A stretch of DNA of 64,000 nucleotides from an uncultured Opitutaceae bacterium (GCA_903890485.1 CAITBM010000008.1:17782-81781), one strand, 5' to 3'. Counted from the stretch's first letter, positions 55,397-64,000 are shown. Notes: generated by a model not told the origin, from the sequence alone. Program-made: numbers and translations.

Positions 55397-56014
55397 CTAC
55401 TTGCCCCCCGGGACGAACAAGACCTGGCCCGCCTGGATCCTCGAGGGGTCGAGCAGCTTGTTTGCGTCGATGATGTCCTGGGCCTTCGCCCCTGTCTTCT
55501 TGGCGATCAGGCCCACGGTGTCACCCTTGGCCACCGTGTAGCTTATTCCCTCCTTGGGATAGGATTCGCCGAAGGCTGGCTTCGGCGTTGGCGGAGTCGC
55601 CGCAGTTCGGACCTGCGGGGCGGGGCCGGTCCTGGCGACCGAATCGATCGCAGCGTTTGTCTGCTTGGCAAGGACCTCCATCTGGCTGGCGACCTGCTGG
55701 AGGATCTCGGAGCGAGATGCGGCCACAGCAGCCGAGATGGCGCCGTTCAGGTCCGCCACCGCCCCGTTCAACTGGGCGGCCGTGACCACGTCCCTGGCCT
55801 CCGCAGCTCGGGCCAACTTTGCCCGCAATTCCGTGTTCTCGTGCTCGAGCTGCTCAACCCGAAGCGTGAGCTCATTCAAGCGCTGGGAGAGACCCCGGAC
55901 GTCTTCCTTCAAGTCCGCGACCTCCGCCTGCGCCCGCACCGCAGGCATCCCAAAGGGCGACAATAAGGCTGCGCAGAGGGTCAACGCGCGCGGGATGGTA
56001 AACCTGCCAGGCAT
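55397..56014 (-). CDS. exported coiled-coil protein with C-terminal LysM domain
   Basis: A 205-aa exported protein. ATG 56014 gives signal peptide MPGRFTIPRALTLCAALLSP. Residues 30-65 form a coiled coil (LSQRLNELTLRVEQLEHENTEL), resembling the N-terminus of CpoB/YbgF. A LysM module occupies about 158-203, with YTVAKGDTVGLIAKKTGAK and PSRIQAGQVLFVPGG. LysM binds peptidoglycan, so the protein is probably periplasmic and cell-wall associated. It is cotranscribed with parB, which may be only positional. The huge upstream frame is a shadow of fmt. Confidence 0.88.
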   Translation of the reverse strand: MPGRFTIPRALTLCAALLSPFGMPAVRAQAEVADLKEDVRGLSQRLNELTLRVEQLEHENTELRAKLARAAEARDVVTAAQLNGAVADLNGAISAAVAASRSEILQQVASQMEVLAKQTNAAIDSVARTGPAPQVRTAATPPTPKPAFGESYPKEGISYTVAKGDTVGLIAKKTGAKAQDIIDANKLLDPSRIQAGQVLFVPGGK

Positions 56015-56131
56015 CGACTCGGGATGTTGCCACAAGGACCCGCGAAAACAAGCGGCATGTAGGGGAGGAACGGGGCCAGCACCGGCTTTTCGCCTAAACA
56101 GGATGCCATTCGGTCCGATCAGTCGGGCATT

Positions 56132-56338
56132 ATGAGCGGATACAGGGCATCCTACACCGTGCCGATTCCGATGGGCATACACCCCATCTTCGGAGGTTAT
56201 GAGCCCATCCCCTTCACCGCCGCGCTCGGGCAGGCCTTCAGCTTTGGCTGGCGCAAGGAACTGGGCAGGAAACGAGGCCACGCCCACGTTGCCCTGATCA
56301 AGGAGCAAAGGACGGCCGGAAAACCCGCTCGAGCCTAG
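56132..56338 (+). CDS. small hypothetical protein
   Basis: A 68-aa basic protein (YRASYTVPIPMGIHPIFGGY; FSFGWRKELGRKRGHAHVAL). No family is recognised and no signal or membrane segment is clear. It is supported by G or C at most third codon positions and by a stop interlocked with fmt (CTAG at 56335-56338), the pattern used by other convergent pairs here. It lies in an otherwise empty gap between fmt and the LysM gene. Confidence 0.55.
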   Translation: MSGYRASYTVPIPMGIHPIFGGYEPIPFTAALGQAFSFGWRKELGRKRGHAHVALIKEQRTAGKPARA

Positions 56339-57336
56339 GCAGCCCCGCGTTGGGGCCGGTAGGGGAACGGGGTCGTGCCGACAAGCTTTGGCATCGGCCG
56401 CGACTCGAGCACGGTTCCCTGGGCCACAGGAAACCCGCGCAAAAATTCCGGGGCTTCGAGCATGCGCCCCCCCGGGCGCTGGAGTCTTCGGATCCGAAGC
56501 GTTCCGGCGCCGCTGGCCACTAGGAGTCCAAGTGCGTCCGCTCCGAGGACCGTACCCGCGGGCGCCCCCGGGTCTGCGCCCATCGAATCGGCCAGGCCCA
56601 GCTTCACCGGTGAGCCCGCCACGTCGAGCGAAGCCGACGGCCACGGATGAAGCCCGTTGATGCGCGCCGCCAATTCGGCGGCAGGAGCCGAAAAGTCGAG
56701 CGCCCCGTCCGCCTTCTCGTGCCGGCGGCAAAACGTCGCGCGCGAGGCATCCTGCGGGCGAAAGGAAAGTTCCGCCGTCCCGACAAGAGGCAAAGCGCGC
56801 GCAAGAAGGGGGATCGCCGCCTGTGCTAGTTTGTCTTCGACGTCCGCCGCGGTGTCCAGGAGCCCGATCGGCACCCGCTCCACATCGGCGACGGGGCCGG
56901 CATCGAGTTCCCGCACGATGCGCATCAGGGACAAGCCGGTCTCGGAGTCGCCGCTGGCAACCGCCGTCTGGATGGGCGACGCCCCCCGGTAGAGGGGAAG
57001 AAGCGACGCGTGAAGGTTCAGGGTTCCCAAGCGCGGGATGGCGATGAAGTCGTCCTTCAGGATGCGGCCGTACGCGACGACCAGGTTTACGTCCGGGCGA
57101 AGCGCCGAAACCGCCTGGTAGGCCTCCCCGTCGAGCTTTGCCGGCTGAAGCACCGGGACGCCCCTGCCCTCCGTCCACGCCTTCACGGCGTTCGGTCGCA
57201 CGACCTGCCCGCGACCCGAGGGCCGGTCCAGGCCCGTCACCACGCCGACAAGCTCGGCAACCGAGCGCCCCTCGCCCGCCAGCCAATCCAGGAGCGGCAG
57301 CGCCAGCGGATCTGAGCCCATGAAAACGAGCCTCAT
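56335..57336 (-). CDS. fmt: methionyl-tRNA formyltransferase
   Basis: A 333-aa enzyme that formylates initiator Met-tRNA. FMGSDPLALPLL is the N-terminal Rossmann start, followed by VVTGLDRPSGRGQVV and the catalytic NLHASLLPLYRGASPIQ segment carrying the Asn-His-Asp set. The C-terminal OB-like domain starts near 205. ATG 57336 is chosen (MRLVFMGSDP). It is followed at the stop by the interlocked small gene and preceded by der, 16 bases away. Confidence 0.94.
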   Translation of the reverse strand: MRLVFMGSDPLALPLLDWLAGEGRSVAELVGVVTGLDRPSGRGQVVRPNAVKAWTEGRGVPVLQPAKLDGEAYQAVSALRPDVNLVVAYGRILKDDFIAIPRLGTLNLHASLLPLYRGASPIQTAVASGDSETGLSLMRIVRELDAGPVADVERVPIGLLDTAADVEDKLAQAAIPLLARALPLVGTAELSFRPQDASRATFCRRHEKADGALDFSAPAAELAARINGLHPWPSASLDVAGSPVKLGLADSMGADPGAPAGTVLGADALGLLVASGAGTLRIRRLQRPGGRMLEAPEFLRGFPVAQGTVLESRPMPKLVGTTPFPYRPQRGAA

Positions 57337-57352
57337 AAGATCCCCCATGCCC

Positions 57353-58789
57353 TTATTTCCAGCCGCTGCGATCGACCGCGTCCCCTCGGGGTTTGCCGAC
57401 CAGGTCGAACTCGATGGGGCAGCCCGACAGGTCGAACTCCTTCACGAGCCCGGCCTCCAGGTAGCGGCGGTAGCTCTCGGAGAGCTGTTCCTCGCGGTTA
57501 CAGAAGATCTTAATGCGGAACGGCCGGTTGCCGGTCTGCGTCGCGTAGAAGATCTTGAACCGCCGAGCGCCGATCGCGGGAGGGGGTGTCCTTTCCGTTA
57601 GGAACGACAAGCAGGCATTGAGGCGCGCGGTGGGCAGCTTCTTGTCGAGCGTCTTGTGCAGTTTGACGGCCGCGTTGAGCATGCGGTCGACCTCAAAACC
57701 ACTCATTGCGGAAACAAATATGAGCGGGGCCCCGGGAGTGAAGAAGAGCCTTTCAAAGAGCGCCTTCTCGTATTTCTCCCGGTATTCGCGCTCATTCTTC
57801 GAGCCTGCAATGCCGCCGGGTTTCTTGAATGCCGCAAGCACCAGGTCCCACTTGTTGACGATGACGGCGATCGGCTTGCGGTCCTTGACCGCCTCGCCCG
57901 CGATGGCCTTGTCCTGGTGGGTCACCCCCTCGATTGCATCGACGACAAGAAACACGACGTCGGACCTCTGCATCGCCTCCAGCGAACGCAGGCGGGAGAA
58001 ATACTCGACAGACGAGGCCAGCTTCGTCGCCGACTTGATCCCGGCCGTGTCGATCAGCCGAAAAGGGTGCATCTTCTTGTCGCGACCCTTGAATTCGAAG
58101 GGGAGCTCGATCGAATCACGGGTCGTTCCCGCGAGCTCGTTGACGATCAGCCTGTCGCTGCGCAGAAGCCGGTTCGCGAGCGAGGACTTGCCGACATTGG
58201 GCTTCCCGATGAAGCAGATGCAGATCGGCCCGGGGACCCGCCCGTTCTCGAGCTTTACCCGTACGCGCTCCGCATTGGGATCTACGGGAGGAAGGCCTAT
58301 CTTTTGCAGGATCGCGTCGCGCAGCTCGCCCTCTCCGCGACCATGCTCCGCGGAGACAAAGATGGGCTGGCCCAGGCCGAGGCGCATGATGCCCTCGTGG
58401 TCCGCCTTCTCGTCCCCGAAATCGGCCTTGTTCACGACCACGATGACGGGCTTTGCGCTCCGGCGCAGGTTCTTCGCGATCCGGTCGTCAAGGGCAGTGA
58501 TGCCGTCCAGCCCGTCGATCACGAAGAGGATGAGGGCCGCCGTGTCGACGGCGAACCCGACCTGGCGCTCCGAGGCGGCGATGATCGCGGCAGAAGACTT
58601 CTCTCCTGCCTTCAGCCCAAGGCCGCCCGTATCCATGAGCGTGTAGCCGTCCTCGACGTCCGCGGAAATCACGTCCCTTGTCACGCCCGGCTGGTCGTGG
58701 ACAATGGAGATGCGCTTGCGGGCAAGCCGGTTGAAAAGCCGGCTCTTGCCCACGTTGGGGCGGCCTACGATGACGACGGAGCGGAACAT
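57353..58789 (-). CDS. der: ribosome biogenesis GTPase Der (EngA)
   Basis: A 478-aa double GTPase for 50S subunit assembly. The first G domain has P-loop GRPNVGKS (9-16) and switch GVTRDV. The second has GKPNVGKSSLANRLL near 195 with GTTRDSIELPF and DTAGIK. The C-terminal KH-like domain (about 380-470) is present. NKWD and NKAD are the G4 motifs. The gene overlaps the 3' end of the aminotransferase gene by 25 bases. Confidence 0.97.
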   Translation of the reverse strand: MFRSVVIVGRPNVGKSRLFNRLARKRISIVHDQPGVTRDVISADVEDGYTLMDTGGLGLKAGEKSSAAIIAASERQVGFAVDTAALILFVIDGLDGITALDDRIAKNLRRSAKPVIVVVNKADFGDEKADHEGIMRLGLGQPIFVSAEHGRGEGELRDAILQKIGLPPVDPNAERVRVKLENGRVPGPICICFIGKPNVGKSSLANRLLRSDRLIVNELAGTTRDSIELPFEFKGRDKKMHPFRLIDTAGIKSATKLASSVEYFSRLRSLEAMQRSDVVFLVVDAIEGVTHQDKAIAGEAVKDRKPIAVIVNKWDLVLAAFKKPGGIAGSKNEREYREKYEKALFERLFFTPGAPLIFVSAMSGFEVDRMLNAAVKLHKTLDKKLPTARLNACLSFLTERTPPPAIGARRFKIFYATQTGNRPFRIKIFCNREEQLSESYRRYLEAGLVKEFDLSGCPIEFDLVGKPRGDAVDRSGWK

Positions 58790-59949
58790 GGTGTCGTGGC
58801 GTTCACGAACCGTTCAATCCGATCGCAAGCCTCCACAAGTTGGTCATAGCCGGTTGCAAAACTTGCGCGAACAAATCCTTTTCCGTTCTCGCCAAAGGCG
58901 GTGCCCGGGACGACGGCGACGCTTTGGGCACTCAGGAGCCCGTAGGCAAAATCCCTCTCGCTTAAGCCCGTTGATGCCACGCTCGGGAACACGTAGAACG
59001 CGCCGCCCGGGGCGTGGCACTTCAGGCCGCTCTCGTTGAGCCTGCGCACGACGAGGTCCCTCCTGCGGTGATACTGTTCCCTCATCTTTTTCACGCTGTC
59101 CTCGCCGCGGGTGAGCGCCTCGATCGCGGCCTCCTGGGCAAGGATGGGGGCGCAAAGCATCGAATACTGGTGGATCTTCATCATCGCGTCGATCAGCTCG
59201 GCCGGACCGCAGGCATACCCGATCCGGAATCCGGTCATCGCGAAGGCCTTCGAGAAACCGTGCAGGAAGATCGTCCTCTCCTTCATCCCGGGAAACACCG
59301 AGATGCTGGTGTGGACGTTGTCGTAAACGAGTTCCGAGTAGATTTCGTCGCTGAGGACAATGAGGTCCTTCTCGACAGCGAAGCGGGCAATCTTCTCGAG
59401 TCTTTCCCTGTCGCAGGTGCCCCCTGTGGGGTTGCACGGCAGATTGATCATCAGGACCTTGCATCCCGGCTGCCAGGCCCTCTCGATGTCGGCGACGTTG
59501 AGCGCAAACCCGTCGTCGGCCCGGGTCGGGACCGGGATCGCGACGCCGTGCGCCAGCGCCACGCTCGGGTTGTAGGAGACGTAGCAGGGCTGGTGATAAA
59601 GCACCTTATCCCCGGGGTTTAGGAGCGCACGTAGGGCCAAGTCGATCGCCTCGGATACGCCCACGGTCACGATGATCTCGTCGTCGGGGCGGTAGGCGAC
59701 CGAGTAGTGGGCCTCCACATACGTCGAAATCGCGCGGCGCAGCTCCACGAGCCCCAGGTTCGAGGTGTAGTGCGTCTTGCCCTTCTCCAGGGCGTAGATC
59801 GCCGCCTCCCGGATGTGCCAGGGCGTGTCGAAGTCGGGCTCGCCGATGCCAAGCGAGATCACGTCCTTCATCTTGGACACAATCTCAAAGAAGTCGCGGA
59901 TACCCGACTTGGGCAGGGTGCCCACATGCCGTGCGATAAATCGCTTCAT
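58765..59949 (-). CDS. class I/II aminotransferase
   Basis: A 394-aa PLP aminotransferase. [40 protein letters not shown] and the PLP lysine in HGFSKAFAMTGFRIGY are intact, and GFVRASFATG carries the carboxylate-binding Arg. The group includes PatA-like and broad aromatic/aspartate aminotransferases, and the substrate is open. It is cotranscribed with an AsnC/Lrp regulator through an ATGA overlap, so an amino acid probably controls its expression. Confidence 0.9.
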   Translation of the reverse strand: MKRFIARHVGTLPKSGIRDFFEIVSKMKDVISLGIGEPDFDTPWHIREAAIYALEKGKTHYTSNLGLVELRRAISTYVEAHYSVAYRPDDEIIVTVGVSEAIDLALRALLNPGDKVLYHQPCYVSYNPSVALAHGVAIPVPTRADDGFALNVADIERAWQPGCKVLMINLPCNPTGGTCDRERLEKIARFAVEKDLIVLSDEIYSELVYDNVHTSISVFPGMKERTIFLHGFSKAFAMTGFRIGYACGPAELIDAMMKIHQYSMLCAPILAQEAAIEALTRGEDSVKKMREQYHRRRDLVVRRLNESGLKCHAPGGAFYVFPSVASTGLSERDFAYGLLSAQSVAVVPGTAFGENGKGFVRASFATGYDQLVEACDRIERFVNATTPCSAPSSS

Positions 59950-60428
59950 GGGGACACCTTGAGGCGCTCGGCTTCTTGCGCGGCATGCTCGATGAGGAAG
60001 CCACCCTCCTTGTAGGAGCGGAGCATGAAATGGGTGCTGGTCGAGAGGACGCCTTCAAGCGTCGAGAGCTTCTCTGAGACAAAGCCGGCCACCTTCTGCA
60101 AGCTAGGCCCGTTCACAAAGATAAGGAGATCGTAGGCTCCCGACATCAGGTAGCACGACTCGACCTCGTCAAAGCGGCTCAGGCGCTCGGCCAGGCGATT
60201 GAACCCACCCCCGCGCTCGGGAGTGATCTTGACCTCGATAACGGCCCTCACGGCTGCGACGGATTCCCGCGAAAGGTCCAGAACCGGGCGCCATCCCAGG
60301 AAGATCCGGTCCTTCCTCAGCTGTTCCAGGTGCCGGTTGATCTCAGACTCGGGCATGCCCGCAACCTGCGCCATTTGCGCCGTTGTGAGGTGTTCGCCTT
60401 CGATGAGCAGCTTGAGGACAGGGTTCAT
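59946..60428 (-). CDS. AsnC/Lrp-family transcriptional regulator
   Basis: A 160-aa regulator. The N-terminal winged helix (LKLLIEGEHLTTAQMAQVAGMPESEINRHLEQL) binds DNA, and the C-terminal RAM domain (AVIEVKITPERGGGFNRLAERL, ESCYLMSGAYDLLIFV) binds an amino acid. The lack of a signal peptide fits a cytoplasmic regulator. It lies directly upstream of the aminotransferase gene (ATGA overlap), so it probably regulates that operon and itself. The gene-free 358 bases upstream should carry its operator. Confidence 0.93.
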   Translation of the reverse strand: MNPVLKLLIEGEHLTTAQMAQVAGMPESEINRHLEQLRKDRIFLGWRPVLDLSRESVAAVRAVIEVKITPERGGGFNRLAERLSRFDEVESCYLMSGAYDLLIFVNGPSLQKVAGFVSEKLSTLEGVLSTSTHFMLRSYKEGGFLIEHAAQEAERLKVSP

Positions 60429-60786
60429 AGGAATGAGGGGCTAAAATGAACTAGTTCGATAAACGCGCTGCACTTTTCTCGTCGGCGGACTTTCCCTGAT
60501 GGCCGTGAACGCACCGAGCGGAAAAGGTCATCCCGAGGCAAAGGAAAGTCATATGGCGATATGAACGCATCGACATTGATACCGGCACAAAAATCAAGGG
60601 GCGACAACGGCAAAGATTCTCCCCCACGATAAATGCCTCCGGCCTTAGGAAGGGCTATTGGGTCGATTGCGAGCGTTCAGACAAGGGACGAACCAACAAG
60701 CTTCAGCCCACTCGTTGCCACGATGCCCTTGCAGCCCGTGCCACTCCAGAGAGTGCGGGGCAAAAGAGCCCTAAACCCCACTTTCT
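60429..60786. other. gene-free region with inverted repeats
   Basis: No convincing coding frame is seen. An 8-bp inverted repeat, GACTTTCC 60488-60495 with GGAAAGTC 60543-60550, flanks about 47 bases. A 6-bp hairpin, TCATAT with ATATGA (60549-60564), overlaps its right arm. The region is less GC-rich than the genes to its left and should hold the promoter of the AsnC-type gene. Confidence 0.55.
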
Positions 60787-63729
60787 TCATTTTGGCCGGG
60801 AAGCCGATTCCGCCCGTTCATCATCCACAACGGAAAAAAGAGCCTGAGCGGTGAACGGTTTCTGCAAGAAGCCCGAAATGCCCAGCCCGGCCAAGCGCTC
60901 AGCTTCTGTGCCCTCATCATAGCCGCTCATCATAAAAACCCTGATATTGGGTTCAATCGCGCGCAACTCCCGGAACGTTGCTTCGCCGCCCAGCCGCGGC
61001 ATCGTCAGATCGAGCAAAACAATACTGATCTCACGAGCGTTCTCGCGGAATTTCGCCAAACCCTCCAGACCATCGCACGCGAGAAGAACCCGGTACCCTC
61101 GCCGTTCAAGCAAGGTTCGCGTTGTAGCCCGAACGCTCGGTTCGTCGTCAACCACCAACACGCCATGAATGGGCGACTGCATCGCGACATGCGGATTCCG
61201 GTTTTTAGAGGGTGCCAGGCGCACGTCCTCGTCGGCTGGAAATAGAATCGTGAACTTCGAGCCCCTTCCGAGATTGCTTTCGACACGGATTGCACCGCCA
61301 TGTCCACGTACTATTCCAAGCACGGCAGCCAGCCCAAGGCCTCGGCCGGTAAATTTGGTTGTAAAGAAAGGATCGAAAATCCGGGCCTGCGTATCAGCGG
61401 ACATACCGCATCCATTGTCCGAAACCTCGAATGCGACATAAGTTCTCTCAGGGAGGTCCGGCGACAGGTACATTTTCGCGAGATATTCTCGGTCCGCATG
61501 CAAAGAATAGGTGGCCAGACGAATTGCACCCTCCGTCTTCCCAACGGCCTCGGCAGCGTTGATCACGAGATTCATCACCACTTGTTGCAGTTGAGTCGTG
61601 TCCACTTGAATAGCCGGCAGCTCTGGTCGCAGGTCGAGATGCATGTCGCAGTCGCACCCAATTGAAACCCGCAGCAGCTGAGAGTTGCTACGGACGAATT
61701 CGCTCAGATCGACGCTTTCTACCGAGAAGCGGCCACGTCCAGAATAGGCGAGCATCTGTCGGCACAACCCGGCGGCCCTTTGTGCCGCCTCCTGGATCTG
61801 GCTTAAGCTCATATGGAGTTGCGACCCCTTCGGCACGTCCTCACTGGAGATAGACGCGTGTCCCAGAATCGCCGTGAGCAGATTGTTGAAATCATGAGCG
61901 ATGCCCCCAGCCAATAGGCCCAGACTTTCGAGCTTCTGGGTCTGCTGAAGCTTAATTTCAAACTGGGTGCGCTCCGTTACGTTGTTCACCAACACGAGAT
62001 ACGACGGGATCCCCGACCACTCGATCTGACTTGTGAAAATCTCGACATCGATTGTCTGGCCGGACTTCAAACGATGCCGCCAAACCCCAGGAACCTTTCC
62101 GCCCAGTGAAGTCGAATCCAGACTTTTAAGGATCGGTTCAAACCGAGGAAGGTCGCCGGGCAGTAGAAGGTCCGGCACCGCCAATCCGCGAAATTCGGTG
62201 AGCGAATATCCGTATAGTTCGATCGCTACCGCGTTTACCTCAAGAATCGTCAACTCCTGGCGCGCGAATATCAGCATCGGGTGCGGGTTTGCCGCGAAAA
62301 GCATGCGGTAACGCCGCTCGTCCTCTAGCAAACTCTGTTCAGCCCGGATGCGTTCACTGATGTCGCGCGAAATAGCGAGCACCCCCCGAATGTGTGGATT
62401 TTCGAGATGATTCAATGCGACAGCCTCCATCCACCTATATGAGCCGTCTGCATTACGGTAACGGTACCGTACCGAAAGTGGGGTCGCGGACTCTTCAAGA
62501 ATGGAGGCAAATGCGGCATGGACCTCCGCCCTGTCTTCGGGGTGAATCAGGTCAAATGTGGCAAGTCCAACCATTTCCTCAGGCCGGTACCCATGAATCC
62601 GCGTGGCGGCCTCGGAACTATACATGATTCTGCCTCCTCGGTCGAACGTGCTGATAATGTCCGGTGACAGCGCAGCAAGAGCGCGGAATCGCTCCTCGCT
62701 AGCCTGCAACGCCTCCTTCGCCCGTATTCGCTCCGTCACGTCCTCCACCGTGCCATCATAGAAAATGACACGCCCCGCCTTGTTCCGAACTGAGCGGGCG
62801 TTTTCCCGAACAATGATCTCAGTGCCGTCGCGTTTAATCCATTTTGACTCGAGACCGGTGACTCCGCCTTCGCGCTCCATTTTCTCTTTGAATTCACTCC
62901 GAGAATACTCGGGTGCGTAGCCTTTGGCGTCTAGATTGCGGCTTGCCAGCTCTTCCAGCGATTCGAACCCGAGCATGGCAAGCAAGGAGGGGTTTACGGT
63001 TACAATATTCCCGTCCGGGGTTGTTCGATAGATCCCGAGCTGGGAGTTACGAAAAATCTCTTGATAGCGTGCCTCGCTGACACCCTGCGCGGCCGAAGCT
63101 GCCGCAATGACCGCTGCGTGATCGAGAAACGACTGTATTGCCGAGTTCACAACCGCAGCAACCAGCACGGCGCTTAATATGATTACGATTCCCTGTCGGA
63201 CCCAGCTTCGGCCAGCATGGGGATCAAGCGTGATTCCGATGTCTGTTAGTGGCAGCAGCCCATGCGTCCAATACAAGCCTACAACAATCCAGGTGACGGC
63301 TAGTAGACTGACAGCCCACAGTCCGCCCCTCAGTCGCCACTGAACTGTAGCGAGAAACACGACAAATATGCAGAGCAGAACGACCGCTGGGGCAGCGCCC
63401 ACATAACAGAGTCCCGTCAGGACAAAGCCGTATCCGAATCCCAACAACACGATGAGTCGCGCCTTTTCTTTGAATTGGGGAAGCAACGCAGCGATCCAAA
63501 CAGCAGCAAGAAGCGCCAGGCACGTGACCGTAAATGTGTTCGGGCCAAGCTCCCGCGCGACAAATGCTGTCGCCACTAACCAGAGAAACCCGGCCCCGCC
63601 TGCGACGTATAGCGACCAGCTAACGATCGTCTCCCGCCACGCAATGAGCGGCTGTTCGGCCGCCGAGTGTTCGCTGGTGACAATGCCCTGATTACGCGAC
63701 ATTTCGGAGAGTCCATTGTGCCTGCACAT
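60787..63729 (-). CDS. hybrid sensor histidine kinase with PAS domains and receiver
   Basis: A 980-aa membrane sensor. Several TM helices fill about 36-200. Three PAS-type domains follow (about 220-340, 350-475, 480-595), each with the E-R-F-R or R-Y-x-x-I/L-F start. The HisKA phospho-acceptor is H612 in GGIAHDFNNLL; the ATPase has NLVINAAEAV and SDNGCGM. The C-terminal receiver (about 850-970) carries D907 in VLLDLTMPRLGG. The signal is unknown; PAS domains could bind a ligand or cofactor. An ATG nine codons in is an alternative start. Codon usage is less GC-biased than in its neighbours, suggesting different origin. Confidence 0.93.
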   Translation of the reverse strand: MCRHNGLSEMSRNQGIVTSEHSAAEQPLIAWRETIVSWSLYVAGGAGFLWLVATAFVARELGPNTFTVTCLALLAAVWIAALLPQFKEKARLIVLLGFGYGFVLTGLCYVGAAPAVVLLCIFVVFLATVQWRLRGGLWAVSLLAVTWIVVGLYWTHGLLPLTDIGITLDPHAGRSWVRQGIVIILSAVLVAAVVNSAIQSFLDHAAVIAAASAAQGVSEARYQEIFRNSQLGIYRTTPDGNIVTVNPSLLAMLGFESLEELASRNLDAKGYAPEYSRSEFKEKMEREGGVTGLESKWIKRDGTEIIVRENARSVRNKAGRVIFYDGTVEDVTERIRAKEALQASEERFRALAALSPDIISTFDRGGRIMYSSEAATRIHGYRPEEMVGLATFDLIHPEDRAEVHAAFASILEESATPLSVRYRYRNADGSYRWMEAVALNHLENPHIRGVLAISRDISERIRAEQSLLEDERRYRMLFAANPHPMLIFARQELTILEVNAVAIELYGYSLTEFRGLAVPDLLLPGDLPRFEPILKSLDSTSLGGKVPGVWRHRLKSGQTIDVEIFTSQIEWSGIPSYLVLVNNVTERTQFEIKLQQTQKLESLGLLAGGIAHDFNNLLTAILGHASISSEDVPKGSQLHMSLSQIQEAAQRAAGLCRQMLAYSGRGRFSVESVDLSEFVRSNSQLLRVSIGCDCDMHLDLRPELPAIQVDTTQLQQVVMNLVINAAEAVGKTEGAIRLATYSLHADREYLAKMYLSPDLPERTYVAFEVSDNGCGMSADTQARIFDPFFTTKFTGRGLGLAAVLGIVRGHGGAIRVESNLGRGSKFTILFPADEDVRLAPSKNRNPHVAMQSPIHGVLVVDDEPSVRATTRTLLERRGYRVLLACDGLEGLAKFRENAREISIVLLDLTMPRLGGEATFRELRAIEPNIRVFMMSGYDEGTEAERLAGLGISGFLQKPFTAQALFSVVDDERAESASRPK

Positions 63730-64000
63730 CGAACTCTGATCAAGACGCCAATTCCATTTACGGCCTCGCCAGTGCGATTGGTAATGCGGCGCATTTGGTT
63801 TCCCGTACCTACAAAGCCCACATTCCGCTTAGACCAAACGGAAGGCCCGGCAGAAACTGGCCATCCGTTAGAAAACGTCAAAATATAGAGCACACAGAAG
63901 ACTGTCCAAGCGCCGCTCCTCCTTTTAACTCAGACTGGAGACCATGGCTCTCCCCATATGCGAGCGAAGATCCAATCCTTTAGGTTGGGTCGTCGTGCAG
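63730..64000. other. right-edge region with no supported gene
   Basis: These 271 bases are less GC-rich and contain only short, overlapping frames without recognisable domains. They probably hold the promoter of the sensor kinase and the approach to a gene beyond the window. Confidence 0.5.

Noticed and set aside
56015..57286. Long minus-strand extension of the LysM frame
   Set aside because: The extension is antisense-like, Arg/Gly-rich and overlaps fmt; the signal peptide at 56014 marks the real start.
63667..63888. Plus-strand 73-codon frame at the right edge
   Set aside because: It overlaps the kinase gene start on the other strand and has no recognisable features.

Overview
The window is a GC-rich, gene-dense stretch of a Gram-negative chromosome. 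It is most likely from the phylum Verrucomicrobiota, near Opitutaceae. That placement is inferred from three things: LPS export genes beside an HPr kinase, near-absence of Shine-Dalgarno motifs before start codons, and the protein families present. No rRNA, tRNA, CRISPR array, transposase or prophage is visible, and almost everything is core metabolism and housekeeping.

Layout. 1-4011: 2-oxoglutarate dehydrogenase (sucA 3' end, sucB, lpd). 4170-7841: a coiled-coil protein and a large fusion with an actin/PilM-like N-terminus, a membrane segment, three PEGA repeats and a TonB-type C-terminus. 7922-11335: ATP-grasp, Alpha-E and transglutaminase-like trio. 11332-15184: BamE-like lipoprotein, HAD phosphatase, ribose-5-phosphate isomerase B and a fused 2-oxoacid dehydrogenase E1. 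15181-19259: kdsC-lptC-lptA-lptB-hprK-rph. 19264-23679: an unusual class III cyclase, then sucC, a VOC protein and sucD. 23676-25417: two glycosyltransferases. 25418-25742: a gene-free stretch with a structured RNA candidate and a clear intrinsic terminator. 25743-36413: a small integrase-arm-like protein, hemW, a TIG lipoprotein, xseB-dxs, alpha/beta hydrolase, mutS, carbonic anhydrase, DAHP synthase and a pseudouridine synthase. 36410-46290: TonB-like protein, maf, nadE, hemL, S55-type peptidase, secreted propeller protein and xerC. 46250-56338: mazG, trpC, rsmA, envelope proteins, icd, an aspartate-type aminotransferase, a ribbon-helix-helix protein, a LolA-like protein, secG, yhbY, parB and a LysM protein. 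56335-60428: fmt, der, a second aminotransferase and an AsnC/Lrp regulator. 60787-63729: a hybrid sensor kinase in visibly less GC-rich DNA.

How the genes fit together. sucAB-lpd, sucCD and icd cover the oxidative TCA cycle from isocitrate to succinate. kdsC (Kdo synthesis) runs into lptC-lptA-lptB, so LPS precursor synthesis and export are coupled. SecG, the BamE-like and LolA-like proteins, two TonB-C proteins and the LysM protein extend the envelope theme. MutS, XseB, XerC, ParB, MazG and Maf serve genome maintenance. Same-strand neighbours often overlap by ATGA. Five of nine convergent pairs share a 4-base interlocked stop (CTAG or CTAA), which also supports two small genes (74 and 68 aa).

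The best candidates for something undescribed are the structured RNA at 25566-25699, the PilM-like/PEGA/TonB-C fusion with its coiled-coil partner, and the SRPBCC/zinc-ribbon cyclase. All functional calls come from reading motifs by eye; no database search was run.
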